64,000 bases of DNA from Pyrocephalus nanus (taxonomy: Eukaryota; Chordata; Aves; Passeriformes; Tyrannidae): the NCBI GenBank assembly GCA_038380795.1, contig CM076279.1, forward strand, positions 263,001 through 327,000, given 5' to 3'. The notes under the pieces are model-generated. The model made no database searches. It saw only the letters and a list, made by a program, of their open reading frames with translations, and was not told the origin of the DNA. The translations under genes and the position numbers were made by a program. Each line of letters begins with the position of its first letter. The stretch's first letter is position 1. Positions 37,901 to 49,644 of this stretch are shown piece by piece.

Positions 37901-39101
37901 GGAGATAAGGGCAGCATTTTCGTGGATTCTCTCTCTCTCAGATGACCGGCACTCTGGTGACAACGGGGCTTTTTCTCCAGGATTCTTCCTGCAATCACTG
38001 GAATCTTTCGGGACCCCGGGAACAACTGGGGAGAGCTGCCGGAGGTAAACCTCCTGAGTTGCCGAGAGCACCAAGGCGAAGCCTCGGCAGTGCGGAGGCT
38101 CCGGCCCCCGGGAAAGCCGCGCCGCCGGCCGGGGGCTGCAGGGGGCCCGGGACCCCCCGCCTTGGGCCTGCCGCCCCCCGGCCTCCCTGAGGCCTCTGCG
38201 TCCCCTCCCGCTCCCGGCAGCAGCATCCTCCGGTCGGGGGCGATCCGACGCCCGCCCAGGTCACCGGCGGGAGCTACGCGGAGAAGATGCCGATGTCTGG
38301 GGCCAAATGACCGGCCTCCCGCTGCGCCCTGCGAAGCGAGGCAAGGCCGGAGCCCAGCTCCGCGGCCCACCCCCGGGGCGCCGCAGAGGGCCCCACACCA
38401 GGGGGGCCAGGGGGCGCGGGGCCGAGCCCCGCCGGCGGCGGCGGCACGTCCCGGGGCGGGGCAGGCAGTGCCGCCCACGCGGAGCCGGGGAGGAGCTGCC
38501 GTCGAGGCCGCGGGGAGAAGGGGGGAGGGGGAAAATGGGGGGCGCTGCCGTGGGGGCTGCCACGTGCGGGGCCACGCTCCCAGGCGGCTCGACCTCCTCC
38601 CCGGCTCCGACGAGAAGCCGCCCCGGGCCCCCGCCGCCCAGCGGGTGAGGCTGGCGGCCGCCGCCACCACCGCGGCCCCGGCGCCGGCAGGGGCGGCGAT
38701 GGCGTCGCCGTCGGGCTCGGGCGCGCCCCGACGGAGCGGCCCGCCGCACCGGTGCGGCACGGCGCAGACCCCCCGCTCCCTCCGCCTCGCTCCGAGGGGG
38801 CGGAGGGCAGGGCAGGGCGGGGGCTGGCCGGCTGCTGCCCCACGCGGCGCCCGGGCTGGCGGCGCCCCCGGCGCGCTCCCCGCGCACTCCGTGCCCCTCT
38901 GTCATGCTCGCCGCCTGGGAGCGGGCGGCGGGCTCCTGTGCCGGCAGCCGCGCCTCCGAGCCCGCGCCGCCGGCGCTGCCCTCGCCGCCCGCCGCCGACC
39001 CCCGTCCCCGCGGGTGGCGGAGCGCGGGCGGCGCTGCCCGCCGCCGAGGGCTGGCTGCTGCTGCTGCCGCCGCGGCAAGCGGCGGGTGGCGGCGGGCGGC
39101 G

Positions 39102-39412
39102 ATGGGCACGGCGGCCGTGCACCTCCTGCTGCTGCTGGGACTGCTGCACGCCGGGCCCGGCGGCGAGGGCAGGAAGGGCTGGCGGCGGCGAGGCCCGGCG
39201 GCCCGCGAGCGCGGCGAGGCGGCGGCGGCGGCCGCCGAGAGCTTCCCGTTGGACTTCACCGCCGTGGAGGGCAACATGGACAGCTTCATGGCGCAGGTCA
39301 AGAGCCTGGCGCAATCGCTGTACCCCTGCTCGGCCCAGGCACTGCCGCACGACCTGCGCCTGCATCTCCTGCACAACTCCTCGGTCACCTGCAACGACGG
39401 CAGCCCGGCTGG
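39102..39412 (+). CDS. NOTUM: NOTUM exon 1 (coding part)
   Basis: Signal peptide, basic/Ala-rich segment and the start of the hydrolase domain, through [12 protein letters not shown]. It ends in phase 2 at GTGAGT. Confidence 0.96.
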
Positions 39413-42400
39413 GTGAGTCCCCGAGCCGCGCCGACCCCTCCGCGCGCCCCGGGGCTGCCCCGCGCGGCCGCCGGCGCTCCCCACGGCCCCGGCCCCGAGG
39501 GCTGCGGCGCCACCGCGCGGCCGCGCGCGGCACCGGCGGCGACAGGTGCAACGAGCGCCTCCCGGGCGGCCGTCCCGGAGCTTCCCCGGGCGGGCGCGAC
39601 CGGCGCCGGTGCCTCCGCCTCTGCCGCCGCCTCGGCGCGGCTCCGGCCCGGGCGGCACCAGAGCCCTGCGGCCGGGCCCGGCTCCCGCTCAGGTGCCGCC
39701 CCTTGTCTGTGCCCGCAGGTACTACCTGAAGGAATCCAAGGGCAGCCGGCGGTGGCTGCTGTTCCTGGAAGGTGAGCGCCGGCGTCCCGTGCCCCTCAAC
39801 GGCGACCGCGAGCGGGGCGGCGGCCCGAGGCTGCCCTCGGTGCCCCGAGCCCCGCGGGCTGCCGTCCCGCGGCCATGGGCACCCGGCCCCTCGGGGCCGC
39901 CTGACCCCTGTCCCCTCGCCAGGAGGATGGTACTGCTTCAACAGGGAGAACTGCGACACCCGCTACGACACCATGCGACGGCTGATGAGCTCCCGGGAGT
40001 GGCCCGCGACCCGCGTGGGTGAGTCAGTCCGAGAAGCAACCCCGAAGGACCGGGGCCGGGCCGAGACAAGTGCCCGGTCGCTGCCCCGTGATGCTCCCAC
40101 GCCGCGGGTACGGGCAGCCATTTGGGTGCACAGGTATCGCCGGTACTGAGTGCTGTTCTCTTCACTCTCTCTGCTTGTGCTCCAGCCGCCTGGATACTCA
40201 AAAACAGAACGTTTAATTGCATATATTGGAATTCACTTGCTATGATGATGATTTGTTTTTTTCAGAAAGTATTTAGGTAGGCATCACAGGTCTTTTCTAT
40301 ACTGTAGGAAGCTTCTAGATAGGCTTCATCTGTAGCACGAATCAAATTCTCAATGTCACATCTGCCTAAGGGCAAATTTAGAAATGTTCCTTCCACTTCC
40401 CTTACCGATGTTTTTCATCATGAATGTTTGTTTCCTGTGTGGTCAGAGGTCTTGCATGAGGCTGATAGGGTTCCTCTGAAGTCACAGACTAATCTGTACG
40501 TTTCTTGTTTCTTTGTGCTCATCTGCAGGAACTGGGATCCTGTCCTCGCAGCCAGAAGAAAATCCCCACTGGTGGAATGCAAACATGGTGTAAGAAGGGA
40601 CAACGGAGGGAAGTAGCTTTATACTTAAACAGCATCTCCTGCCTTTTAGGCTGGTAAAAATGCTGCAGAGATGGGTTAAAATTAATACTTGGGACAGGAA
40701 ACTGTGTGTTTCCTCATTTGATGTAGTTCTGCTCTCTAACAAATAGGGCTGCACGGTCCAGAGAAACTTAAGTTCAGTCTCCTTAGGGTTGTGGGGTGAT
40801 CTAGTGGAGAAAAACTGGGGATATCCTAGAGATAGCTGCAAATGGCTGCAGTGGCAAATCTGTCACAAGTGGTGGGCTGATTGTGTGTTACACATCTGCC
40901 AATTTGAGAGGAATGTGGAGCAGCTCTCTTAGTTCAAAGAGAAATGAGAGAGACCAGTTTGTATATGCATCTGTACAGAAGGGGTGTTAATTTGTCTCCT
41001 GCAAGACAGGGAGACAAAAATGGGAAGATAATTCCTTCAAAAACTTTCAGTGGTTGCAGTCAGAATTTATACTGCACTGACAAGAGTCTTCTCATTTCCC
41101 ATGTGAAAAACTGAAGCATAGAGAGTTTCCTTGTGGCAGGCCATCCACCATGGGATAGCTGAGAGAAAAATCATGGCCCATCGTTCTGTCTCCTGAGCTC
41201 AGTGCTTCAGTTAAATTGATAAGAGACATTTATTGGTTTAACTCAGTAAAACTACTCGTATTCAGCAGAAAATTCAAGGCAGTTGCAAATGTCACTTGTT
41301 TTACAGGAAGGTAAGTTGTCAAACTGGACAGAAACTCTTCCCTTTTCCTCTTCCCAAGGTTTAATTTTCTTCCAGTTAGGTGACCCCATCCTCACCCCAC
41401 TGTGCCTGTCGGAGGCACAGCAGGACTCACACAGCTCTCTCTTACAGATTCATCCCATATTGCTCAAGTGATGTTTGGAGCGGTGCCTCCTCCAAGTCTG
41501 AGAAAAGTGAGTGTTGCTGATGGGCTGTTGCTGCCCCAGACATCACACATTGAAGGATGTGGCCAAACTTCTGTGAAACCACATGGATGAAGAACAGGCT
41601 TTTTCTTGCTGAAGGGCAGGAAAGAATATCAAGCTACTTCCAGATAAAACATCCTGATCTCTTTAGCTCGGGCTGTGTTGACATAGTTCAGAGCCACTGC
41701 TTGCAGAGATGTTACACTGATTCAGTATGCGAGGATTAGAAGAACAAAATTCCTTTTAGATGAATCTCCAGGTTCTAGCACGCAGCAAATTAATTGGTGT
41801 AGCTGAATGACTGTGGCCTGTTGCATGTGACTTTGGTGTGGCTTACCTGAGAGGAAGGACTGTGAATTTAATATCAGACTTTAATCAGGAGGATATTTGG
41901 CCTTAGATAGGAGCCATCGTGTGTCAGGCTAAAGCTGTCTGCAGGTTTCTTGGGAATCAGAGAATAGTTCATATTAATACATGCATTGCCATTGGCTGTC
42001 ATTCTGTTGATGTCACAGGTACCTTTTCACTTCATCCCAATCCTTGGAGCTGTTCCTATGGAGCAGTTACACATCAGTAACCATGGCTGCTGGTGGTACC
42101 TAGGAAGTGGTGTCTGTGTAACACTTAGTGAAGCATTGCTTGTCTGAACTGGCTTGATGAATGGGGAAAAAGGGGAAGCAGTAAGTTGGAACTGAGATTC
42201 CAGGTGGTAGAAAGGTGTGTGTGTTCCTCCTGTATGGAGATAGGGTCCCAACACCTTCTTTCTTGTTTACCTTCTCTAAGTTTACTCATTTCTAAGCACT
42301 GTTGTAGGAAGGTACTTGTGTAATTGTGTGTTCAGATCACTCTATTCACTTTCTTTCAGGGAAGTAAGTTTTGTACAGGGCAGGGAGAGTCTCTTGTTAG

Positions 42401-45003
42401 GTGTACTTGGTAAGGTGGATAAAGTGAACCTGGGTTTTGGTTCACAATCCCTTTGGAAAGTTTTTAAGCATTTTTGGAGAGGAAGTAAAAGTCTGAGCCT
42501 GGACAGAAAACAATTTTGTTGACATTGATCTGTCTCTTCCAGATGAATATGCCTTCATGGGAGCACTGATCATTCAGGAGGTTATAAAGGAGCTGGTAGG
42601 AAAAGGTCTGAGCACTGCAAAAGTGTTGCTGCTAGCGGGGAGCAGGTGGGTATCCACAAGATTCTCTTTGGTGAGGACAGGAGATTTTCACAGTAGATAT
42701 TTGTTAGGAAACGTTGCTTCTAGGACTACAGTAACACTAACATAGCAAACCCTGTATCTCTTCTCAGTTTTCTTCTCTAAGGGGTATAACAGGGGATGAT
42801 ACAATATTATTTCCACAGCTTCTGGTCCAGATAGAACCAGAATAGAAATAGAAACCAGAGAAAATAGTAACAAGGCAAAAGCTTGCAAGATAACAAGATA
42901 AAAGCTTTGTGCTCTGTGCATCAAGAACGCTGGTTCCTGCTGGCCCACATCACGAGACACACTCCTGCTGCAAACTGATTCAGGACAGCAAATTCAAAAC
43001 CAGACTTGCCTCACATAGGTGTGCTAGATCGTCCTGTGTTGCTCTGGTACACTCAGCATATGTTACACAGGAGTATAATAGAGAAGCTGCAAAAGGTGAA
43101 TTTGTCTCACTTCAGAGTCTTTCAGTTTTTGAGCAGCCAATGCAAATGATACAGAGCACATGTATCTGCCAGAAGAGAGAATTACAACAGGACTTGGTTT
43201 CTGAGGTACCAGATTGTTACTCAGCACAGTTACTTTATTTGTGAGTGTTTTGCAAAGCAAGGAAATAACGTAGTGACTACCGACTTCGTGGTGAACGTTT
43301 GGCTAGCTCTGCTGTGGGTAAATGAAGGTGTTTATAGTATGTCACTGCTGGCCAGGTGTGTAACACCTGTGTGTGCCTCGTGACTGCAGTGTTGATGTTG
43401 CTGTTGCAGTGCTGGAGGGACAGGAGTGCTCCTGAATGTGGACCGAGTGGCAGAGCAGCTGGAGGAGATGGGTTATCAAGGGATTCAGGTTCGAGGCTTG
43501 GCAGACTCTGGATGGTTCTTGGATAACAAACAGTATCGCAGAACTGACTGTATCGATACCATAACGTGTGCTCCAACAGAGGCCATCAGAAGAGGAATAA
43601 GGTACAGTCAGATACTCTAAAGTACACTGCTGTAGGAGGCTGGATTGTGGAGAAGATGTTCTCCTTCTCTGTCTTCTTTCATTTTGATACTTAAAGAGTA
43701 TTTATCCTCTACATCAGTGGTTTTTCAGTAACTTTATTGAAAAAGACAATAATGTAAAATCTAGACATGTAAAAGAACATGTGCAGTTGTAGGTGCTCTG
43801 AAATGTGTTGATGGGACAATGTAGCCAAGAGAGAGGTGTGCTATCAGTTGGAGCTCTAATCAGAACAGAAATAGACGGCCTAGGAGAGGCAGTTGTTAGG
43901 ATTGCCCTGTGCCTCTCATTCTGTTATTGCTTTGTTTCCTAGATACTGGAATGGCATTGTTCCTGAACGCTGTAAGCTGCAGTTTAAAGAGGGAGAGGAA
44001 TGGAATTGTTTTTTTGGATATAAGATTTACCCCACTCTTCGATGTAAGTTTCAGAGGAGAGATATAAAATGGATTCTAAAGTTTCCTCTGTATCCACAAC
44101 TATCTTGGAGCAATCTCTTCTTCAAATTTTTTGTCTTCCCAGGTCCAGTCTTTGTTGTCCAGTGGCTCTTTGATGAGGCCCAGCTTACTGTAGACAATGT
44201 ACACCTCACTGGCCAGCCTGTTCAGGAAGGGCAGTGGCTCTACATCCAGAATCTGGGTAGGGAGCTGAGAAACACCTTGAAGGATGTGACGTAAGTGTTC
44301 CATTGAGGAAAATCTGGCACATCTCTTTCTAAGGGACATTCTTATCCAGTGTCCTGGTATTGTTTCTCAGATGTCTGCTGCAAAAAGAATGTTTAAGTTT
44401 GGTAACTGTTAGCACATCCACATCAAGCATCTTTCATTTCTGGGTAAAATTCCATCTTCTCCCTAGTCCAGAATGTTCTGTTCAGCAGGAGTTGCTTTGT
44501 CCTTCAAGATGTAATCCATGTTTCCTTTCTTTCTTTAGTGCAAGCTTTGCTCCTGCCTGTTTGTCCCATGAGATCATCACACGCAAGTGAGTTCTTGAGC
44601 AGATCCTCTGAGGGGTGAACAGGGACGTGACTGGGGAACGAGCCCATCCTGGCATCCTCACCCCTCTGATGAGACCTGTGTGGTTTGTCTTTTCAGTCAC
44701 TGGACTGACATCCAGGTGAAGGGAACATCGTTACCCCGTGCCTTGCACTGCTGGGATCGGAGCCTGCATGAGAGCAACAAAAACGGGAAGGCCCCTCTGA
44801 AAGGCTGCCCAATTCACCTGATTGACAGCTGTCCATGGCCTCACTGCAACCCCTCGTGCCCCACAATCAGGGACCAGTTCACAGGGCAGGAGATGAATGT
44901 GATCCAGTTCCTCATGCATATGGGGTTCGATGTTCAGAAGATGGCACAGCAGCAGGGCCTGGAGCCCAGTAAACTCCTGGGGATGCTCAGCAGTGATAAC
45001 TAG
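39102..45003 (+). CDS. NOTUM: NOTUM, secreted palmitoleoyl-protein carboxylesterase
   Basis: Removes the palmitoleate lipid from Wnt proteins outside the cell and so switches off Wnt signalling. Eleven exons join in consistent phase to 492 residues (human 496) in the pectin-acetylesterase-like alpha/beta-hydrolase family. A signal peptide ([18 protein letters not shown]) is followed by a basic and alanine-rich segment, then [18 protein letters not shown]. The catalytic triad is readable: Ser228 in GSSAGG, Asp336 in WLFDEAQ and His385 in CLSHEI, each offset by four from human 232/340/389. An N-glycosylation sequon NSS lies at residue 92. Many cysteines are conserved, including the [10 protein letters not shown] block. 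The ATG at 39,102 was chosen because the signal peptide follows directly; an in-frame ATG at 38,904 would bury it. The gene is complete and intact. Confidence 0.98.
39719..39771 (+). CDS. NOTUM: NOTUM exon 2
   Basis: Encodes [17 protein letters not shown] between the acceptor CCCGCAG and the donor GTGAGC. Confidence 0.96.
39923..40018 (+). CDS. NOTUM: NOTUM exon 3
   Basis: Encodes [20 protein letters not shown] and [12 protein letters not shown]. The GGW turn contributes to the oxyanion region in this family. Donor GTGAGT, phase 1. Confidence 0.96.
40529..40589 (+). CDS. NOTUM: NOTUM exon 4
   Basis: Encodes [19 protein letters not shown]. The acceptor is ATCTGCAG and the donor GTAAGA. Confidence 0.95.
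41448..41506 (+). CDS. NOTUM: NOTUM exon 5
   Basis: Encodes [19 protein letters not shown]. The acceptor is CTTACAG and the donor GTGAGT. Confidence 0.96.
42543..42645 (+). CDS. NOTUM: NOTUM exon 6
   Basis: Encodes [20 protein letters not shown] through LLLAGS. It ends with AG, the first two bases of the catalytic serine codon. Confidence 0.97.
43410..43601 (+). CDS. NOTUM: NOTUM exon 7
   Basis: Its first base completes catalytic Ser228 (AG|T); [20 protein letters not shown] and [14 protein letters not shown] follow. It ends AG|GTACAG. Confidence 0.97.
43943..44043 (+). CDS. NOTUM: NOTUM exon 8
   Basis: Encodes [20 protein letters not shown] and [13 protein letters not shown]. Donor GTAAGT, phase 1. 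Confidence 0.97.
44143..44290 (+). CDS. NOTUM: NOTUM exon 9
   Basis: Encodes [20 protein letters not shown], with catalytic Asp336 in FDE, through [11 protein letters not shown]. Donor GTAAGT. Confidence 0.97.
44539..44586 (+). CDS. NOTUM: NOTUM exon 10
   Basis: Encodes [15 protein letters not shown], including catalytic His385. The acceptor is TTCTTTAG and the donor GTGAGT. Confidence 0.97.
44697..45003 (+). CDS. NOTUM: NOTUM exon 11 (last coding exon)
   Basis: Encodes [20 protein letters not shown] through the cysteine-rich [12 protein letters not shown] and [20 protein letters not shown] to SSDN, then TAG at 45,001. Confidence 0.97.
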
Positions 45004-46480
45004 GAAGGGCTTGTCATAGGGGCAGAGATTAGATCAGGAGGAGAGAGACTCAGCCCTTCTCCCACACTTTCTAATCTTCTTCCTTGCACTCCTGCAGGCA
45101 GATGCACGCTCACATCCATGCATGCTCACACCTGTGCACACCCATGTGCTCCCACACTCTTGCACACTTTAGGGTGTGTCAAGAACAAAACAAACAAAAA
45201 AGCAGTTTCTTGCTTACACTGTTTGGCTGGAACTCATTCCCTCAAAAGTCCAGGGCTGAGTTTCAGCCAGTCATATCCTCTTCCTGTGTTACACAAGGCA
45301 ATCGGATACAGGGAGTAGCAAAGCCATAAATAGCAGCGATGAGAACCTTTCCCAGATCTGAGACGTCTTCCCTTGCCATGAATTTTACATCATAGACTTT
45401 ATACAAGTGGTGTAAAAAGCAAGCACTGGATTTCTTCTGTCCAACTAGAAGTGAAGGAGTGATTACATGGTTTCCTGGAGGTCAGCATCTCGTGCTAAGT
45501 CACAGTATACAGACCCAGGACACGTGCTAGGGATGGACACTCTTGTACTCAATTTATTCGTATTATTTTATAAAATGACTTTTTTATTACTTTTTTTTAA
45601 CTAAGCAAGAAATATAAATGATATTGTTTTGTAACATATTTTTTTTAAATAACGAAGAAACCTCTTGCTACTTTGGCAATGTGGACATATTTATTTTAAT
45701 GTGTAAAATGCTATTTATAAGGGCTGACCAGAGAACCATACCTATGTCTTTGTAAAGTTGTATATGCTGCTCATTTGGATGGGTTATCCTGATGGTCACT
45801 TGTACCTGGGAGAGGGCTAAGAGTGGTGTTGACAATTTTTTATTAATTAGATTTCTGTGTTCCCCTTGCAGTGTTCCTTGTCATTGTTTCTCTGATGAAG
45901 AGGTTGTAACATGAGGTTTAAATACAGAGACTTTCACCCAGCAGACTTCCACAGCGTTTTTGGCTTGGCTGTGATTTCCCAGGTACTCCAGGACACTCCA
46001 CTGGATGGTGCAGAGAGATCTGGCTTTGCAGTAAAGACCTGTCTTCCAGTGAGGGAAATGTTTGATCAGACTGTCAAAAGCATTTGGAACAGAAAAGACA
46101 GCACAAGACAAGCATCAACATATTTCTCTTCTTGTAGCCATTTGGGAACACACCCACTTCAGCACAGAGAATACCCTTTGATGGCAGGGGGAGGAGAGCA
46201 AGAGACGGATTGGGAATTTGTAGAGGAGACCATTCCTGGGGTGGGAGTTTCCCCCTGCAGCGCAGGGTGTGGGGAGACTTGCATGAGGAGTATGCCTTAC
46301 TCCCTGCCGCAGGAGGTTCTGGGACCAACTGTGTGTGGTTACACAGTGTGTAGGCTACAGAGAATTTGGGCCTTTTTTTAGAGAAATTCCCTGAGCTTTC
46401 AAGATGGACCTTACAAGGTTAGAACGGTGGTGCTGTTTGTGAGATCCCTTGTCTTGGGTGAGTAAGCCCCAAGAATAAAC
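45004..46480 (+). other. Probable NOTUM 3' UTR
   Basis: Non-coding sequence after the NOTUM stop. It has an AU-rich block with several ATTTA/TTTATT motifs at about 45,540-45,720, typical of unstable mRNAs. An AATAAA lies at 46,474-46,479, a possible polyadenylation signal, but the true 3' end is not determinable by eye. Confidence 0.5.
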
Positions 46481-47766
46481 CAAACCGTAGGCCTTTGGTT
46501 CCTTTTCATGGACTTCAGGAAAAGTCGGTCAGCAACACAGAGGGAATCAGCTGTCCTGCTGTGCATGATGGGATTAGCACATGTTGAAGATAAAACAGTA
46601 GCTAAAGAGAAAATGAATGGTACTACCAGCAGAACTGAAAAGCAGGAAAACATCACTGGAGTTTCCCTGTGATCAGTTGGGTGATTACTGATATCCTTTA
46701 TGTTTTAATGACTTGGGTATAAAAGTAAAATTACCCTGATTATGTTTTTCACCTGTTTTCTGCTGTGCAGAAGCCACTGACAAAAGGGCAAGGCTGGAAG
46801 AATTTGGTACCATGTGTTAGTGCTCTAAGATCTTGCAACTAGATGAGATTTTTTTGTCTCAGAGGGAAAGTGCCTGTGGTCCATTTGGTGCACTGCTCTG
46901 CTGGTGTGATTTTGGGACCTTTGCCTTCTGCCAGCACTGCCTTCAGCACTGAGGGCTCTCCAGAGGGCACCACTTCCCATGGCATAGCAGAACCTGAGCA
47001 GCAGGACCAGCTCTGCCCCCTGAGCGCAACGTCACCGATTGGTCATGGAGTGCAGGGCAAGGGGGGATGTGTCCTTAGGTGGGCTGTGACATGGAGTGAT
47101 CGTGTGCTCTCTGCTGGTCCCTGGACAGGTAGTAAGTGATGACCAGGATATCCCACAATACAGTCAGTAGCACACTGCCAATGAGGCCTGGAAAATTTCT
47201 AGAGGTGAAGAGAGAGTCAGGAAGGACAAGACTTTTCAGGGGAGAACCTCATCACCTGGAGCTCCTCTGCTGTCCTGCTGCATTTCCTGGTTGTTGTGAT
47301 GTTAATTGTACAACTTCCACCCCAAATGAATACAGGTTTTGTACTTTTAGCACCAGAGGTCTTAAGGAAAATGGGAGGGACTTGAATGAAAGAGACGCTG
47401 AGGTTACAAGACAGTGTCAAAACTGAAGGTAGGCACATTTTATCCCAAGAGCCACAAAAACTGTACTGTTCTTAGGTGAACTGTTCCGTAAAGTTATCCT
47501 GCTTCCACACTGGGATGAACACTGAAGGTGAGGAGTCAGCAGTGCTGCTGTGGGGTAAAGGAGGAATTTTTCTACTCTGTTGTAGTTTTCGTTTCTCCCA
47601 TTTTGAAACTATATCAGAAATCTTCTTCTGGCCTTTTAGAGTTAGAATTAAGAGACTTCTAGGCAGAGACAAAGTTTCAGGCATTGTATACCAGGCACAG
47701 CTCCCTGTGGAAGTTTTGATCCCACAGGAGGGAGGGTTTGACACTATATATTGAAATCTGTATTCC

Positions 47767-47803
<37 letters not shown>

Positions 47804-48274
47804 TTGTATTTGGTTGTGGCATTCAGAGATAGAAGAATAACTGGTTTCCACATAAGTAAAACAGAGACAGGGATGAGTTTAAGGAAATGGCGAGGACTGG
47901 TGTGCTAAACCTTCAGAGCCACAAGCTGTAAGGCTCAAAGCACAGCAGGTAAATGTATCGCTGCTCCAGATCTACTGCAGCAAAGTGAGTCAGCTTTTAT
48001 TCAGCCTCTGGCCTAAATCCTTTCTTTTGTAGGGTTTGTGCTGCCTTTGGGCTTGTGCCTCCACTCTTGGGTCTGCAGGACTGAGCTCCTGTTCCTGCAG
48101 TGGAGCTGGATCACAGCCTGCTGCCAGTCAGCCCTCTCCCTTCAGTGCGGGGGTTGCGGGGGGGGGGGGAACGGCAGCATTCCAGTGACCCCAGAGTTTC
48201 TAGAACAGCAGAAGGATAATCAAGAGCCTCTGATGGAGCTCGCAGCTTCAGTGTTAAATAACACCGGCTCCGAA
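46481..48274. other. Intergenic, NOTUM to MYADML2
   Basis: No gene recognised. It includes a 30-T run at 47,770-47,799 and a G run near 48,158-48,169. Confidence 0.55.
47770..47799. repeat. Poly(T) tract, 30 bases
   Basis: An uninterrupted run of T. It could be the reverse-strand tail of a retro-insertion; no element body is recognised on its left. Confidence 0.9.
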
Positions 48275-48370
48275 CAGCTGAGGGGGGGCAGGACTCATTC
48301 CAGAACTATTAATAAAGCCCCTATTTATACTCCAGGTTCCTGCAAACGATGCAGCAGAAAACTACAGCTG
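48275..48370 (+). promoter_or_regulatory. Muscle-type motif cluster upstream of MYADML2
   Basis: Two CAGCTG E-boxes (48,275-48,280 and 48,365-48,370) flank CTATTTATAC at 48,321-48,330. The latter fits a MEF2 site in 9 of 10 bases and could double as a TATA-like element. The cluster ends about 365 bases before the MYADML2 ATG. Function is inferred from motifs only. Confidence 0.4.
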
Positions 48371-48735
48371 CGGAGCTAAAATGGAATAAATGTCAGCCTC
48401 CAGGGAAAGCACCATCCTGAGGGAGAGTAGACCACAAAAGGACAGGACAGGGGCAGGTTTCAGACCTGAGGAAGCAGATTGAGCAGACGGCAGCACCCTG
48501 AGCTCACAGCCGGTGGGCAGAGCCAGCCAGTCACCTCCCTGCAGCGGCAGGTCCGTCCAGAAAGCTGACAGAGACGTGGCATCAGAGGCAGCTCCCACTG
48601 ATGCCGGCAGAGACCAGCAAGATTTGAGCTGCCACTCCACTGAGTTGGGATCAGGTGTGACTCGGGGCAAAGGAGCAAAAACCTGAAAAGACATTTGAGG
48701 GGGCTTTTGCCTGCATTGTCTGCTGGACTGGAAAG

Positions 48736-49644
48736 ATGATGGAGAGCACAGGAGGGCCGTATCTAAACACAGCTGCAGTGACCTCCCCTGTTGGAATAGC
48801 TCGATTGCTGCAGATGACCTTTGGATGCACCACGTTCAGCCTCGTCACCCACCAAGGTGGGTTCAGCGCTGCATATGGCACCTTCTGCATGTTTGTCTGG
48901 ACCTTCTGCTTTGCAATCACTGTGTTCATCATCACCTGTGAGTTCACACACCTGCACAGCTGCCTGAGTCTTTCCTGGGGAAACTTCACTGCTGCTTTTG
49001 CCATGCTCGCCACGCTCATGTCCGTCACGGCCGCAGTGATCTACCCACTCTACTTCGTCCAGGTGGGCTGTTACCCCATCGGCTGCGAGGTGAGAGACTT
49101 CCGCATCGCAGCCAGTGTCTTTGCAGGCCTCCTGTTTGTCGCGTACGCTGCCGAGGTGTTCTTGACCAGGGCAAAACCGGGACAAGTCACCAGCTACATG
49201 GCCACCATCTCTGGGCTCCTGAAAATCGTTCAGGCCTTTGTGGCCTGCATCATCTTTGGGGCGCTGGTGAACGATAGCCAATATGGCAAATATGTGGCGA
49301 CGCAGTGGTGTGTAGCTGTCTACAGTTTTTGCTTTGTGGTGACAGTGGTGGTAGTGGCCTTCAGTGTCACAGGTAAGACTGCCTTGCTATGGTTCCCCTT
49401 TGAGCGCTCTGTGGTCATCTACACCTTTGGGGCCGTGCTGCTTTATGTGAGCGCTGCGGTCATCTGGCCAGTGTTTTGCTTTGACAGCAAGTACGGCTCC
49501 CCGCAACGCCCCAGCCTCTGTGCCAAGGGCAAGTGCCCCTGGGACAGCCAGCTGGTGATCGCCATCTTCACCTACGTCAACCTGCTGCTCTATGTCCTAG
49601 ACCTGGCGTACTCCCAGCGCATCCGCTTTGTCTCACACCTCTGA
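48736..49644 (+). CDS. MYADML2: MYADML2, myeloid-associated differentiation marker-like 2
   Basis: A single open coding exon of 302 residues. It follows human MYADML2 closely: AVTSPVGIARLLQMTFGCTT near the start, LSWGNFTAAFAMLATLMS, the ATISGLLKIVQAFVACIIFG core, and FTYVNLLLYVLDLAYSQRIR at the end. The family has two MARVEL domains and about eight membrane-spanning helices, and hydrophobic stretches of suitable length are visible throughout. It is an integral membrane protein; molecular role unknown, with mammalian expression mainly in skeletal muscle. Two ATGs sit in tandem: the second (48,739) has the better context (A at -3, G at +4), so initiation at either is possible. The preceding GGACTGGAAAG could be a splice acceptor from a 5' UTR exon. 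The frame is intact, with no odd codons or breaks. Confidence 0.95.
   Translation: MMESTGGPYLNTAAVTSPVGIARLLQMTFGCTTFSLVTHQGGFSAAYGTFCMFVWTFCFAITVFIITCEFTHLHSCLSLSWGNFTAAFAMLATLMSVTAAVIYPLYFVQVGCYPIGCEVRDFRIAASVFAGLLFVAYAAEVFLTRAKPGQVTSYMATISGLLKIVQAFVACIIFGALVNDSQYGKYVATQWCVAVYSFCFVVTVVVVAFSVTGKTALLWFPFERSVVIYTFGAVLLYVSAAVIWPVFCFDSKYGSPQRPSLCAKGKCPWDSQLVIAIFTYVNLLLYVLDLAYSQRIRFVSHL

Larger units (their letters stand above)
38030..39900. promoter_or_regulatory. CpG island and promoter of NOTUM
   Basis: Extremely GC-rich (CpG-dense) sequence running from about 1.1 kb upstream of the NOTUM ATG through its first introns. No TATA box was recognised. Open frames of up to 561 codons on both strands overlap here and are compositional artefacts. 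Confidence 0.75.

Noticed and set aside
38904..39101. In-frame upstream ATG that would extend NOTUM by 66 residues
   Set aside because: It would place a Gly/Ala/Pro/Arg-rich extension before the signal peptide of a secreted enzyme. The ATG at 39,102 starts the signal peptide directly.
38090..39775. 561-codon open frames on both strands over the NOTUM promoter
   Set aside because: They overlap each other and real NOTUM exon 1 in another frame, consist of Arg/Pro/Ala/Gly-rich sequence and follow the CpG island limits. Stops are simply rare at this GC content.
45911..46381. 156-codon plus-strand frame after NOTUM
   Set aside because: It lies in the probable 3' UTR, with no domain or homology recognised; consistent with chance.
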